This document shows, one piece after another, positions 10,176-21,985 of a DNA stretch of 64,000 nucleotides (positions are counted from its first letter, which is position 1; the number at the start of each line of letters is the position of its first letter). The notes under the pieces are model-generated. The model saw only the letters and a list, made by a program, of their open reading frames with translations. It had not been told where the DNA came from and made no database searches. The position numbers were made by a program, and so were the translations under genes. Source of the DNA: Tolypeutes matacus (lineage: Eukaryota > Chordata > Mammalia > Cingulata > Chlamyphoridae); assembly GCA_026826555.1 (NCBI GenBank), contig JAKSZT010054565.1, forward strand, positions 8,005,820 to 8,069,819, written 5' to 3'.

Positions 10176-12544
10176 GTTTTCCTACACCAGGTTTGATTTG
10201 CTTTGTTTTTATAAAGGAAGCAGACTCATGCTGCTTTTCCAAATATTTGGAGGTGGCCCATGATCCCCTTGAAATCCCCCAGCAGATATGCACTGCTAGT
10301 TAAGGCTTTCTTGATGCCCCAAACCATGTTCCCTACACACACATGCACACACACACAGAGGCTTTTATCCTAGGATCTCCTTCTCCCTCCGTGTCAACAG
10401 CAACTGAAAGGTTGTACAGGAATTCCCACCAAAGGAGAGCAATGAATAAAATTAACTCTCTCATAATTATAATTCTTCCTTCTCCCTTCCCCCCTAAAAA
10501 ACATTATTTAAATGTTTTAGTTGTTTTGTTCCAGCAAACTGTTATTGTATGAAGTCTCTGTGGTTCCACTTTAGAGTAGAGAACATTTCCTCTGTGGCTC
10601 TGCTTTTAACTGCATCCCAGCAGGAACTACCTCATTGCCCCTTCCCATGACATGGTCAGACAGCACAGGCCTGGGTTTGTTAGGTTATGGCTGCCGATTA
10701 CTAGGATTTGTGCTTGTTGGTGGTTCCTGAGAGCTGGGGTGAGAACCAGGGGCTTCTGCATCAGTCCTTCCTGCCCACTGCCCCACACCCCCACCCCAGG
10801 CAGCTCAAAGCATCTGAGGTGGAGGAAAGGAATAAGGGGCTCTCTCAGATACTGCTTAGATGCTGTCATTGTCCCCGAGCTCCAAGGACTCCGAAGAACT
10901 AGTGGCCTGACCTGCTTCTCTCACAGGAGCGTAAAGGGACCAAGGCTTGCTGCCCCCAGGGTATCCCAGGTCTGTCTTTGAATTGAGCAAATAGCAGAGC
11001 TCTTCTTCCAGAATGTCAGGATCTTATTAGCACCTCATCCTTCACTGGTTTCTCTTCCAAAGTCTTCAGACCTGTGACTGTGCCTTTTAAAACTGAGCCA
11101 GGATGAAGACGGACCTGAGGCACAGAATGCAGTGTATGCCCCAAGCCCCGTGGCTGGTCAAGCCTCATGCAAGAATTATCCTGGGAGAAGACATACATCC
11201 AGGGCGATATGCAAGAATTTTCTTATAAGCAAGGAAGAGAGAGCAAAAAAGCAAAGGGTGGGAGAGGATAGGAAAGATGGAGAGAATAAAAAAGACAGAA
11301 AGCCAGAAAAAAAAGAAAGAAAAAGGAACTTGAATTGCCAGTCAAATAGTCCTTGAACAATTCAAGTTTCCAAACAAATCACATATTCTTGACACTGTGT
11401 CTGAAAATACCTTTTACATAAAAAGAAAAGGACCCTTGAGCATGTATTTCTACCACCGGTTTCAGCAGCAAGGCAAGATATATTTAAGAGCTAGGCAGAC
11501 ACAGAAAGAATTTTAGTTCTTTCAATTTTGCAGCAGGCATGATGAATCAAATTAGCAGTCGTCTGCCTTGCTTCTCCTTATTTCCAATGATTTTTTAAAT
11601 CAAATTAAATTTTTTTTTCTTTTAATATTATTTAACCATCTTCTAGCAAAGAGGAGCCTTTTCTTGCCAGAATCCACTAGGCTTTCCTGATGAGAAAGAG
11701 ATGGAGGCCACAGCGATTTCTACTCCCAAAGTCCTTACTCTTTCAAATAGCATATTTACAGGATGCAGGATGAAAGCAATAGGACATTTGGCAGAAAACA
11801 AAACCCCACAGACTTATAAATGGAAATGGACAATGGCCAGTAGGGTATTGACTGGGGAGCCATGTTGATGTCTCCTTGCCCTGGAGTGAGCTAGTTGGGG
11901 TAGAAGGTCAGGATGATGGCTGGGTCCTCAGCAAGCTGCCCTGCTCTCATTTCATCTCTCTCAGCCTCGGAAATAGCCTGTACTTCCAGGGGCTTTTCTA
12001 ACTTGAAAACTCCATCTTTTGCATGGGAAACAATCTATATAGTCAACAATGGGAAAATGGTTAACTAACTAAAGACTCAAAGTATTAGTGTGTGGTGACT
12101 GAAAAACAAAAGATATGATGAAATTATGCTGTGACAAGAGCAAAACCCAATGCTCTGACTCTTCATCCAGTGCTCTTTCTGCTACATGGATTTCTGCCTC
12201 AGCAGAAAACAGTTCACCTGCTGATGGGGACAAATGGCCACAGTGTCCTGGAGCTGGACCCAGGGATCCATCCCTTCCCTCTGGCCTCTAGAGAACCTAT
12301 AGGATTCCCAAGCACCCTGTATGTGCAGGCCATGTCCTATAGTGATTTTTGTCTTTAATCTTATATTGACTTTGTCAGCTTTTTTCAAATACATTACAAA
12401 AATTTGCCAGTGAGAGCCATTTTTCAAATTTAACTGTGTGTCATTTATTTTTATTTTTTAGGTTTGTCAACCCTGGCAGCCTAGAGCTCAGCCCCTCTGT
12501 TACTGGGTGTCTTAGCCTATCTTGACCAGCACAGTTCTGCACAT
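10176..12544. other. Long stretch without recognised gene; contains a purine-rich tract
   Basis: Short frames of 60-109 codons occur on both strands with no domains. About 11229-11330 is strongly A/G-rich on the plus strand (repeated gaaag, aggaa). A small CA run is near 10336-10360. Nothing supports an exon. Confidence 0.45.
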
Positions 12545-12797
12545 AACAGTGTAGCTGGTATTTATTGAGCACTTACTACATGCTCAGCACAGACATTTAT
12601 TGATAACTTACTACGTGCTCAGCACTCGCTTATCCCCTTTAATCGTCACCACAACCCTATGAGATTATCCTCATTTCACCAATGAAAAACTGGGCATAAA
12701 TTGATTAAAGGACTTGCCCAAGAAAGTTCTGAGGTCAGGCTTCTAAACCATACAGCCAAGAGACAAAGCACTTAACCCCGAGGCCATACTGCCTCCC
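12545..12797 (+). repeat. MIR SINE, nearly full length, with an internal duplication
   Basis: The core order is intact: 'tatttattgagcacttac', 'cctttaatcgtcaccacaaccctatgag', 'ttcaccaatgaaaaactggg', 'ggacttgccca', then 'aggccatactgcctcc'. The 5' portion is present twice (12559-12590 and 12593-12626, about 33 bp each), so the copy carries a local tandem duplication. Confidence 0.85.
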
Positions 12798-13904
12798 ACC
12801 ATTTGAGTGCTTAACCTGGGGGCAATGAATAGATGAGTGGAAATTTTTAAAACTGTCAAAAGTGGTTTTTCAGATTTTGACTTAGCAAATCCCTTGGCAG
12901 GCCCCACATGTGGAAGGGATCTTGGGGAGTTGGCAAAGGTGAGCTGGCTAGGGATGGAGCCTAGAATGAGCGTCAGGTATAAAACCCACTGGGATTGAGA
13001 TCAGGACCAAGAGATGAAGGTAAGAAAGCAGTGAACCCACAGAGATCATAAAGGAGTATTGGTGGGAGAAGGAAGGAGGGTTTCTTAGATTCCCGGGCCA
13101 GAAGGGACCTAGTTGTGAGAAGCCACCCAGAGCAGGGCTGACTCCTCCATCAGACTGTAGTAAGGGATAGTCTGCCACCTTTCCTTCGGACCCACAAATA
13201 CATCCTGTACTCAGATCAGATGGGTCACCCTGATGAGATAAAACACAATCCCTTAGTAGATAGGGGACAGCCAGTACAGTCCTTCTCCTATTGTCCTAAG
13301 CATATGTAAATAGTCACTGATTAAAGTGGGCATGTTTTATGGCATCCAGCTCACACTCTAGTGGTATCTTTGTCCCTAGTGGAGAGAGAGCAGAGTTCCT
13401 CCACTACAGCACAAGTGAGGGTGCTGTGTGCAGAATATCTTCCTGTGTCAGCCAGGAATTGAGACCCGCTGGCTAGGGGGAACAGACTCTCACTAGCGAA
13501 GCTGACTTTACTCTGTCTTTTTTCTATGTGAGTAAAACATTATTCCATCCAGTGCTGCATTGGGCAGGCTTCTGTTGGCGACAAGAATTCTCCAAGAAGG
13601 AAGCAGATGAGGACTCAAACCAGGCTTCTCTAAGCTCACCATCCATGGGGTGGTAGCTGCAGTGGGGGGTGGCCAAAGTGGAGAGAGGAGGGGGAGGAAA
13701 GGAAGGAAGAGGAGTAGACAATGCACATGCTGGCAGAAGGGCAAAGGTTGTGCTGGGTGTAGGAATTCTGCATGATGGATGGGTCATCAGGTCATTAGGG
13801 AGGGCTGAGCTGGAGGAACTCATCACTGCCAATATCTCCCAGCCCTTGCCCGGGTCTCTGGGGTTACTGATGGGCTAGAGTGAAAGGAAAGTCAGTTCAG
13901 GAAG
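12798..13904. other. Unique-looking sequence
   Basis: No repeat or gene recognised. A G/A-rich stretch lies at about 13660-13725 (gagaggagggggaggaaagg and similar). Frames of up to 102 codons there follow the biased composition. Confidence 0.4.
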
Positions 13905-14160
13905 AATCAGCATGCATACACATGCATGCTTATACACACTTTGACAACAACATACAGATATGCAGGCCACACACAATATACATGCATATACACAGACTGA
14001 CACATACACACATGCATGATTACATACACACTTAGACACACAGACACATATCAAACACACACGCATGTACGTGCACACATACATGCTTACAGACACACAA
14101 TACCACACACACATTCACACATAAACACACACACAAATACAAAGACTGTCACACACATGC
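13905..14160. repeat. CA-rich low-complexity region (about 250 bp)
   Basis: Degenerate CACA, CATA and CATGCA words fill the interval. Frames on both strands (Cys/Val/Ser/Tyr-rich on minus, Thr/His-rich on plus) are products of the repeat. Confidence 0.9.
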
Positions 14161-14897
14161 ACGAAGAGGAAAGGATAGAAAATAATTATCCTTTCAAAAA
14201 ATAAGAAAACTTAAAAGCATAGTCCTCCACTGGGGAGTGGCAATTTTTATAGTATTCTCTAGGCTGAAAGTTAAAAAATTAATAACAAACATCAGAGCAG
14301 GAAGACATCAGAGGGCTCATCTGGTCTGGCATCCTTATTTTATGGACAAGTAAAGTTAAACTAGGAAAGGAGAAGATTACTTAGTTATTGAAAGGTACAA
14401 TTTTTAATACTTTCATGGTGAAAGTGCTGGCACTGCTTATCAGATAAGTTTTCTTAAAAATAAGGAACACAGTGAAGACTCTGTCCAAGATCATTCAAAG
14501 CATGTGAGGATTTGCACCACCCAATTCACTGTTACTTATAAAGTCTACACCCAAGCTTTAAGGAAAGCATACTCCCCAAAAATGCAAAGAACACCCAAAA
14601 GGAGACAAATAGCTCCCACCCAAGGCTCTGAGTAAAAGATAACAATGCTATAAATGCATAGAACACTGGAAGGGAGGCAACTGTAGCATTGAGAAAAGAC
14701 TTGTACAACATGCTTGGTAATCTCTCCACCTGCTTACTTGTATATAATCTGCTTACTGATATAATTTGGGGGACAACAAGAGGACTTCCATGCTGCAATA
14801 TTCCCCAAGACTCCCTGAGGTTCCACCATCAAAGAGTCACTCACTAGATTAGGTTGCCCTATCCAGACATCCTCCATTAAGAGACACACGTTAAAGA
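14161..14897. other. AT-rich unique-looking sequence
   Basis: No repeat family or gene recognised; frames below 90 codons lack domains. Confidence 0.4.
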
Positions 14898-15370
14898 TAT
14901 GGTGGTTTGAATTGTGTACCCCAGTTTGGGCATGTTCTTGGTCTTGGTCAACATTCTGGTGGTGTGGACCCATTGAAAATAGGAGCATTTGAAGATATAA
15001 CTTAAGTTAAGGTTGTGGCCCAACTAAATCAGGTTGAAATTTAATGCAGATTATTGGAGCATTTTATAAACAGAGTGAAAGTTAGATGGAGAGAGAAGCC
15101 ACAGGAGCAACCAGAAGCTGGAATTCAATGGAACCCAGAAGAGAAAGGAGAAGACACCACCATGTGCATTGCCATATGACATATAAGCCAAAGACCAAGG
15201 ATCACCAGCAACCCGCCCCAGAATGCCAGCATCATCAGGGAGAAAGCATTGCCTTACTGATGCCTCAATTTGCAAATTCTCTTAACCTCAAAACCATGAG
15301 CCAATCAATCCCCGTTGTTTAAGTCAACCCATCATATAGTATTTGTTTTAGCAGCCAGGAAACTAAGGCA
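14898..15370 (+). mobile_element. MaLR-type solo LTR
   Basis: About 470 bp starts 'tatggtggtttgaattgtgtacccc'. It continues through 'ggcccaactaaatcagg', 'ccatgtgcattgccatatgac', 'aaccatgagccaatcaat' and 'gttgtttaagtcaaccc', and ends 'tagcagccaggaaactaaggca'. This is the order of MaLR (ERVL-MaLR) LTRs, including the conserved 3' segment 'tgtttaagcca… tatggtattt… agcagcc'. Possible 5-bp target-site duplications are aaaga (14893-14897) and aagga (15371-15375), one mismatch. No internal retroviral sequence is attached. A different subfamily with a similar end lies at 52548-53170. Confidence 0.7.
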
Positions 15371-16480
15371 AAGGAAAATCCCTGGCAGTGCTGGCAGATC
15401 CATTCTAGGGAGAGAGTGAGAACAAGTACTAAGGACCAGGGTGGTGACAGAGTTTCATTCTGCCATCTTAAGAATGGTTGAAGAAGCTGAGAATGTTTTC
15501 CCTGGGGAGAAGAGGCCTCATGGTGAACAGACTTTAAAGCAGCATTTCTCAACCAAAATGCAGGCCACCACCCATTGGAGGGTGGAGCACATACTTTACC
15601 CAGAGGAGAACTCCTGATCCAAAGGACAAAACATGGAAAAAGGATCAATTTTCTGGTGGTTTCAAGAGGCATAATTGAGATCTATAAGAAGACAGGTTTC
15701 AGGTCAGAACAAGCAAAAACTTGTTCAGAGCTGATAGTAGAGTTGACCAGAAAAGAAACATCTGGTATAGGAGGAGGCAAAAGGAACTTGCCCATGTTCT
15801 GCAATGAGAACATAAAAGTTTAATAGTTGTCATTAAAGGTTTGGTGAAGCTCTCATTAGGTGGTGGTGTGGGCTTGGGAATAGTCCATATGTAGAATGTT
15901 CCAAGTTTCCAAGTATGTCTGGGAGTCCTTTCATGGTCAATATGCTCAGTGAAGTGAGAAGGTGGCTACAAGAAGTCTACATTCTTACCACCCCAAGAAC
16001 ATGGTTGAAGTTCAAACAAGGGTCAATAACAAAATAGTCCACCACTCCCCTGAGTGCTAAAGTTATGGGACTTTGCCTCATGTTGATGACATAATAATGA
16101 AAAATGCCATATGCAAATGAAGCAAACCATAATTAGGCACAGAGTAACACAATAACCTCACCCTAGGACAGGGTTTAGCGTGGGGTCTGGGAGATCTTTC
16201 AGGAAGAACAAAGGGTAAGACCATTTTGGAAGGGCTTGAGTGTAGGTTAGAGATATATAGGGGTCCTTCTGCTCAAGTGAGGGTGATTTCTCCTGGGGTG
16301 ATCACAAGATCACAAGAAGCCAAGAGTTCGTGAATGCATGTCTTTGCATCTGTCCCTGCTGATGTATGGAACCAGGCCAGGGGAGTTGACATGATGTGCT
16401 GTGCAAATGGAGTGTCTCAAAAAGTTTGCATGTGGCTTGATCATTATTTGATGAGGATGTTGCACCAAAGAAAATAGTAA
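15371..16480. other. Unique-looking sequence
   Basis: No assigned repeat or gene. The 117-codon minus-strand frame at 15319-15672 overlaps the LTR end and has no domain. A canonical octamer word ATGCAAAT occurs at 16111-16118; with no promoter context it is most likely chance. Confidence 0.4.
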
Positions 16481-16690
16481 TTATAACTAACAATTATTGA
16501 GCAATTACTATGTGGAAAGCATTATTCTAAATACTTAGCATGCATCCTGTAAGGTGAAAGCTGTTATTATCCCCATTTTAAGGATGAGGTGGTCCAAGGT
16601 CTCCCAGCTAGTAAATGGTGGAATCAAAATGGGAACCCAGGGAGGCTGACCCCAGCACTGGACCCCTCACCACTCTACCATTTATTGAGT
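16481..16690 (+). repeat. MIR SINE
   Basis: 'caattattgagcaattactatgtgg', 'ttattatccccattttaaggatgagg' and 'ctcccagctagtaaatggtgg' give the MIR core in order. The 3' segment 'cactctaccatttattgagttaa' is followed by a near-repeat at about 16708-16732, a local duplication. Confidence 0.85.
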
Positions 16691-17424
16691 TAAACATTTT
16701 ACAGGGCTACCACTCTACCACTTATTGAGCTAAGCATTTGTAGTTTTTGTCTGAGCCAGAATTGAGACACTGATTGGCCAGGAAAAATAGACAGGACCTC
16801 TGAGCCCCCACTCTGAATCTTGGACTGAGCAGCCAGCAACCCTTCCAGAATGCCTCAAGGCATGTCTCCTGATTCAGTAGGACCCAGTAGCCCTGTGGGA
16901 GCAACTTAAACCAAGTCATTTCTGGCCATCAGAAATAGACAGGCATCTCTGACAGGCCAGGGATCCCCAAAGCAGACCAGTGTAAGGATGGACCATTGAG
17001 CCATGAGTGAAGGAGGCAGCTGTCCAAGAGGCCAGACAGCATGATGGTGTCCAGTAAAGGTAAGGCTGTGCCTGGCCATCTTCTGATTGCATCAGAATAA
17101 TGGAATAAATGAGGGATGCCATACAAAGATCTGCTGTCACTAGGAGTTTCCCAGAGAGACAGACATGAGAATCAGCATGGCTGGAGGGAAGCCAGTGGAG
17201 GGGCTTGCCCATGGGCAAGGGGCAGAGAGGTTTTGGTGGGTTTGGTATTTGCCAGACAGCCCTTGGACAGCAGTCACTAAAGACAAAAGTAAGAGGGGGA
17301 CCTCAGAGCAGCCATGATCAGATGTGTGAATACCAATACCACCCCATCCTGGAATTCCTGAAGATCACAAGGGAAGGGGCCTGGGCCATGAGTTGGTGAA
17401 GAAATGTGGTGACTGAGAGCCAGG
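16691..17424. other. Unique-looking sequence
   Basis: No recognised gene. The 100-codon minus-strand frame at 16916-17218 has no domain. Confidence 0.4.
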
Positions 17425-17630
17425 CTCTTGTAGTAAACTGATTACCTTTATATTAATCATCAAGTGAAACCTTTAATCCTCCCAAACCCAATAAGCTGGA
17501 CAGTCCCAAATTACAGATGAGGAAACTGAGGCACACAAAGGGCAGGTAAATATTTTAAGGTCACACTAATGGGCAGAACCAAGAATCAAACACAGGCTGG
17601 TCTCACTCAAAGTCATACTCTGCCTAAGAA
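17425..17630 (+). repeat. MIR SINE
   Basis: 'ttacagatgaggaaactgaggcac', 'aaggtcacactaatgggcagaacc' and 'aatcaaacacaggc' are near-consensus MIR words in order. Confidence 0.88.
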
Positions 17631-17699
17631 GCTGAGCTGGATGAACTCTCAGGGGCCCTCCACCTTAAGCATACATTCTAGAATGACATTACAACAACC

Positions 17700-17870
17700 A
17701 TAGTATAAAGATAGCAACAACAATAATAGCAAATGCATTTCATATATATATCAAATATAACAAGTGATATCAAATGTATGCCTCAGCATCACTATAAGAT
17801 AGTTACTATTATTTATATTCCTGTTTTATAGATGAAAATGAGCGCAGTAAGCATTACTAATGTTCCTATA
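17700..17870 (+). repeat. MIR SINE fragment
   Basis: 'aatagcaaatgcattt', 'cagcatcactataagatagttactattattta' and 'ttttatagatgaaaatgag' match the 5' two thirds of MIR. It lies close behind the MIR at 17425-17630 in the same orientation. Confidence 0.65.
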
Positions 17871-17879
17871 TCTGACTTC

Positions 17880-18195
17880 TCTCTACTTTCTGATCAAAAA
17901 AGGAATTCCCTCACCCTCTTAAGTAAGCATGGCCATGGGGCTGGTTGTGACCAATGAAAGAAGAGTGGAAGCCACATGTCCTGTCCAGGCCAAAGTGTTT
18001 CATTGCTGGCCGCCCTCATGCTCTTCCCCTGCCATGGTGAGACTTGGAGCCTTGTGCTGAGCTGGCAGCAGCCTCTGTCAACCTAGGCCCCTGACTGATG
18101 ACTTTATGGATCAGAGTTCCACATCACACCCCAGACCCACATTGTAGCATGTGTGTAAAACAAACCAATGTTGTTTACAGCTGAGATTTGTATGT
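17880..18195 (+). repeat. Diverged MaLR-like LTR
   Basis: 'catggccatggggctggttgtgaccaatgaaag', 'ccctcatgctcttcccctgccatggtgag' and a 3' 'aatgttgtttacagctgagatttg' parallel the LTR-like element at 7445-7915. The assignment depends on word order only. Confidence 0.45.
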
Positions 18196-18199
18196 GTCT

Positions 18200-18290
18200 C
18201 GTCTGACCTTACTGAGGCCCAGAAAGGTTAAACAACTTCTTCAAATCCACCCAGCTGTTAAGTGGAGCTGGGATCTGAACTCACAATGTA
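18200..18290 (+). repeat. MIR SINE 3' fragment
   Basis: 'actgaggcccagaaaggttaaacaacttcttcaaatccacccagctgttaagtggagctgggatctgaac' is a clear MIR 3' half. Confidence 0.85.
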
Positions 18291-20769
18291 AATAGTTTCA
18301 TCAGAGTCTTACTTCCCAACCCAACAGATGTGTCTGTAAGGGGAGGGACAGGGCATAAAGGTTGGAAGCAAAGGGAAAGGATCCCCAGGGAGAAAATTGA
18401 GTAGGAACACCAGGGACATGGTTTCTTTTTCTTTGAAATCTGGCTGCAGACCAGCTGAGGAAGAAGAGGGTGAGAGTGGGCAGGGGCAGCAGGGGCTGTG
18501 AGCCAGGAGGCAGGTGGCTGCCATGGAAGTGCCTGCCCAGGCCACTCAACAAATAGGCAGTGCAAATGTACCCTCACCAGGTACACAAGTTAGGTACCAG
18601 AAATGGGAGGCGGCTGGGGTAAGACTTACTTATAAGTCTACCTTTAGCCATGCAGTGGAACCTAAATTGCTATTCTCACTCACCAAAGCAGGAGCACAAC
18701 TTCCGATCCTCCCGGGCTGAGAGGCCAGGCACGCAAGCCAGGGATGGGCTGTTCTCCCAAGACAGGGCAAATGGGGCTGTTCCAAAGATAACTCCCACTG
18801 CCATGGAGGGCTGGCAGGGCCTGGAGACATAGGAAGGCAGGCTTTCCCAAAGGACCAAGGCCAAAAGCACCTTCCTGCCTGTTGCCTTTGTCTCCATTAG
18901 CCATGTGATTTCTGAAGGCACTGGCTCTGGCCCAAACTGAAGGCCAGAGCTAGGCATGGGGAAGCCAAGAAGCTTTGGAAGGATATGAGAGGGAAATTAC
19001 AAGAGAGGGAGAAAAACTCAACAGTGGACCCCTTGTTTCAATAGGAAGCCATCTCTGATGCACCCTCGGACCGGGAGAGAACCAGTCCTCGGCATCATCA
19101 CCCATATTGCCATCACCACCATCTCATGTCTATTTCACCTGTGCCATTTACAAAACTGTTTGAAGTATTCTCTTATTGACCCTTCCCAAGAGTTCAGTTA
19201 CACCAGCAGGGTGGACAGTGGAGGAGCCTCACTTTGTAGATGAGGAGACAAACTCAAAGAGGTCTAGGGCTGGCCCAAGGCCACACAGCTGGCTGACCAC
19301 AGAACTGCACCTAGGCCCAGGATTTGCTTTCACCCCACGTCTCTGCCTCTCACTGTGCAGTTACTGTGCTCTTGACCCTTAGAAGGACCGGGCAGGAGGA
19401 CATGCAAGGAAAATCTTCAGCTGGACTGAGGCCAGGAATACCTGCCACTGGTTCCTGCTGTTCCTATGTCCAGGAGAAGCAAATCTTTCTTCCTGAGTCT
19501 GACAAGAAGCTTAGCGCTTAAACCCCGCAGGCAGGGGAGCAAGGGATCAGGGTAGCCACTGCATGGAAATTGCTCAGGCCTCCTGCAGGGACAGAGAGAG
19601 GAGCGCCATCCTGCCAGCCCCACCCCTACTCTGCAGTGGTGCTGCCTGAGGCTCAGGTCCCATTGAGTCCACTTTATGGAAGGTAAGAAATTTGAAGAGC
19701 AAATTGGCAGGAAGCTTCTGCTAACCCCCCACTGCCCAACCTGGGTGCCTCCATGAACAAAGCCTGAGGCGGGAAAACAATCCTGTTATGTGATCCTTTA
19801 AAAGGCACAGTGGAGGCCCCACAGAAATAGGAGAGCGGCTGGTGGGTGGTGGGGGAGGGGAGGAGCAGTCCGCAAACCCAGCCCTCCCCATCATCACTGC
19901 CACAGTGGGTGCCTCTCATAATTTCCAGGGCTTACTCCTCTGCAGGAGCCACAGCCCAAAGCCCAGGGTTCTCAAAGGGCTCCTCTGAGACCCTGGAATA
20001 AGCTGTTCATTTGGAAACATTGGTGCTGTTTGGCCCAGGGCTAACAGCCCACCATTCAGGTAAACACTCTGAGACCCAGGGGCCCCTCACAGGGGAGAAC
20101 AGGGCTTCCCAACACTCTCTTCTCAAGTCTCTCTGCTGCCAAAGAGTCTTCCTGCACTTCCCAGTCAGGGGGAGCCCCTTCCTGAGCTTTCCTTCTGGAA
20201 GCACTTATTTTTTGGCCCAGACATTTGGGGTGCTGGATGCTCCTTGCTTCTAGGCTTGGTTTCGGTAACTTTGGAGTATTCCCAGTTTCACAAAGTGGAC
20301 AGGCTCAGGAACTGTGGCCTGGGCACCTAGCGGGCACAAAATAAATACCCAGTAGATGGAAATAAAATCACCTGATAAATTGACCCAATTTATTATGAAC
20401 CATTACAACTTGTTTTCTGGAAATCCAATCCTATGTTCCTGTACCCCTAACTCATAGCCACAGGTGACTGGAAAGCCAACATTCCAAACTCCGATCCAGC
20501 CCCTTTGGCAGGGCATCAACAGCTGCTCCAGGTCGGCTTCCTGTAACGCTCGGCCAGCTTCAGCCTTCACTGCTTCACAGATACATGTTCTCTCTCTGTT
20601 GTCTTGAAAAAACATGACTCATCTTGGCCTATATTTTTTTCTACTAAAAATATATACAAACGTTTATACGTATAGTGATACATACCAGAAATATTTTCCT
20701 TTGCCCCCTAATATTGCCATAAAACTAAACAAGCACAAACAGCACAAGCATAATGACAAAGGTTCAGTG
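18291..20769. other. GC-moderate unique-looking stretch with a weak MIR
   Basis: A diverged MIR (plus) is likely at about 19120-19330 ('tttgtagatgaggagacaaactc', 'ggcccaaggccacacagctgg'). The rest shows no repeat. Dense overlapping short frames (60-101 codons) on both strands reflect fewer stop codons in this GC-richer DNA. None has a domain or an obvious exon pattern. Confidence 0.45.
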
Positions 20770-21090
20770 ACTGAGGTACAAGGGAGCATGGAGGGGACTG
20801 TGGTAAAATGGCCTGCACATGTCCCTTGGAATGGACAGTCACTTCTCAGTTCTCATTGCCATCCAGCAGACAAGCCAGTGATGTCAGACCTTCCAGTTTT
20901 TCAGAAATCCAGATTTTTATGTGAAATCTCCCTATTTTAAAATGTTGGTCAATAATTATTTTATTGGAAAAACTAGTGTGTGAGTCAACCATGAACTCTC
21001 AAACAAAACTTATCTGGAGATCAGATCTGGTCTCCTATAAATGCCAGTGTGCGTCTGCTACAACAAAATTGTGGCTCCTCCATGCCCCCA
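20770..21090 (+). repeat. Unidentified ancient repeat, copy 1 of 3
   Basis: It shares ordered words with 25770-26030: 'gggactgtggtaaaatggcctgcacatg', later 'cagattttta-tgtgaaatctccctattttaaaatgttgg', then 'tgtgtgagtc/atgcatgaacc'. A third, shorter copy at 43985-44130 carries 'atttttaaatgttg'. I do not recognise the family with certainty; a DNA-transposon origin is a guess. Confidence 0.55.
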
Positions 21091-21970
21091 TTAGCCTCTG
21101 TGACGGGGACTATTTAGTACCAGAAATCCCAGCTCAGCGCCTGGGTGCTGACTGTGAAATTAAAGGGTTGAAGGATTATATCTGACATACACTGAGTTTC
21201 TAGCAGCAAACACCAACACTTTGTCAAAAATCCATGTGGTACTTCTCCATCCCTCCATCACTCTCCCTAATGACAAAAATAATTAACACATTCACATGAA
21301 AGCACAGAACGAAAGAGATCTTTAATTTATCCATCTATTTCAGGGTCATCCCTGTTATCAATATATGACAAGTTAATGGGGCTTAATTAAAAAAGCAGCA
21401 GTAAAGCAATTTAGAAAACTGAAGGATTATTATGAGTCCTTGCTGTGACAGCATGTTTTGTGCACCATGGACAATAACAGATTTGCTTTCCATGGTATCT
21501 CATATCCATCATCCTGAAACTACCTGCTCTTGCGGGTAGAGAGACATTTTCTCATCTCTGCAAAAAGTGCCTGGGTTTGGTAGCTGCTCCAAGGCTGGCA
21601 GCAATGCATATGGGAACTAGGGGAGGGTGGAAGAACCAGGCACGGGTAAGATGGTATTAGCAGGCCTGTCTCCAGGCCAGGGGTCATGACCCTGGAAGCA
21701 TTCATGAGACAAAGGTCAAGACAACCTATGCCTCTTTGCCCCTCCCAAAACCCAAAAAGTTTCTAAGGGTTGGGATTCTAGTTCAGAAATATTTCTCCAA
21801 TCCAGGTCCTATTCATCATCATTGTCTGGCCCTAGTCATCTCTGGCCTGGAGTGGTGAAGAGTCCACTTAACAAGTCTCACTGCTGCGGTTTCACCTGCC
21901 CATGGCCATTTGGAATATGTAAACTTCGTAAAACACTCTTCAATTGCTCCGATTTCCAAAGCAGAAATTA
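21091..21970. other. Unique-looking sequence
   Basis: No gene or assigned repeat. Local AT-rich words (taattaaaa) at 21380-21400. Confidence 0.4.
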
Positions 21971-21985
21971 AAAACTGACTGCCTG
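21971..21985. repeat. Left target-site duplication of the L1-type element
   Basis: aaaactgactgcctg here and aaaactgattgcctg at 22991-23005 differ at one of 15 positions and flank the element exactly. Confidence 0.88.

Noticed and set aside
13875..14204. Cys/Val-rich and Thr/His-rich short proteins
   Set aside because: Translations of the CA-rich repeat on both strands.
16111..16118. Octamer ATGCAAAT as a promoter element
   Set aside because: A single 8-mer is expected about once per 32 kb counting both strands, and there is no TATA box or transcript evidence nearby.
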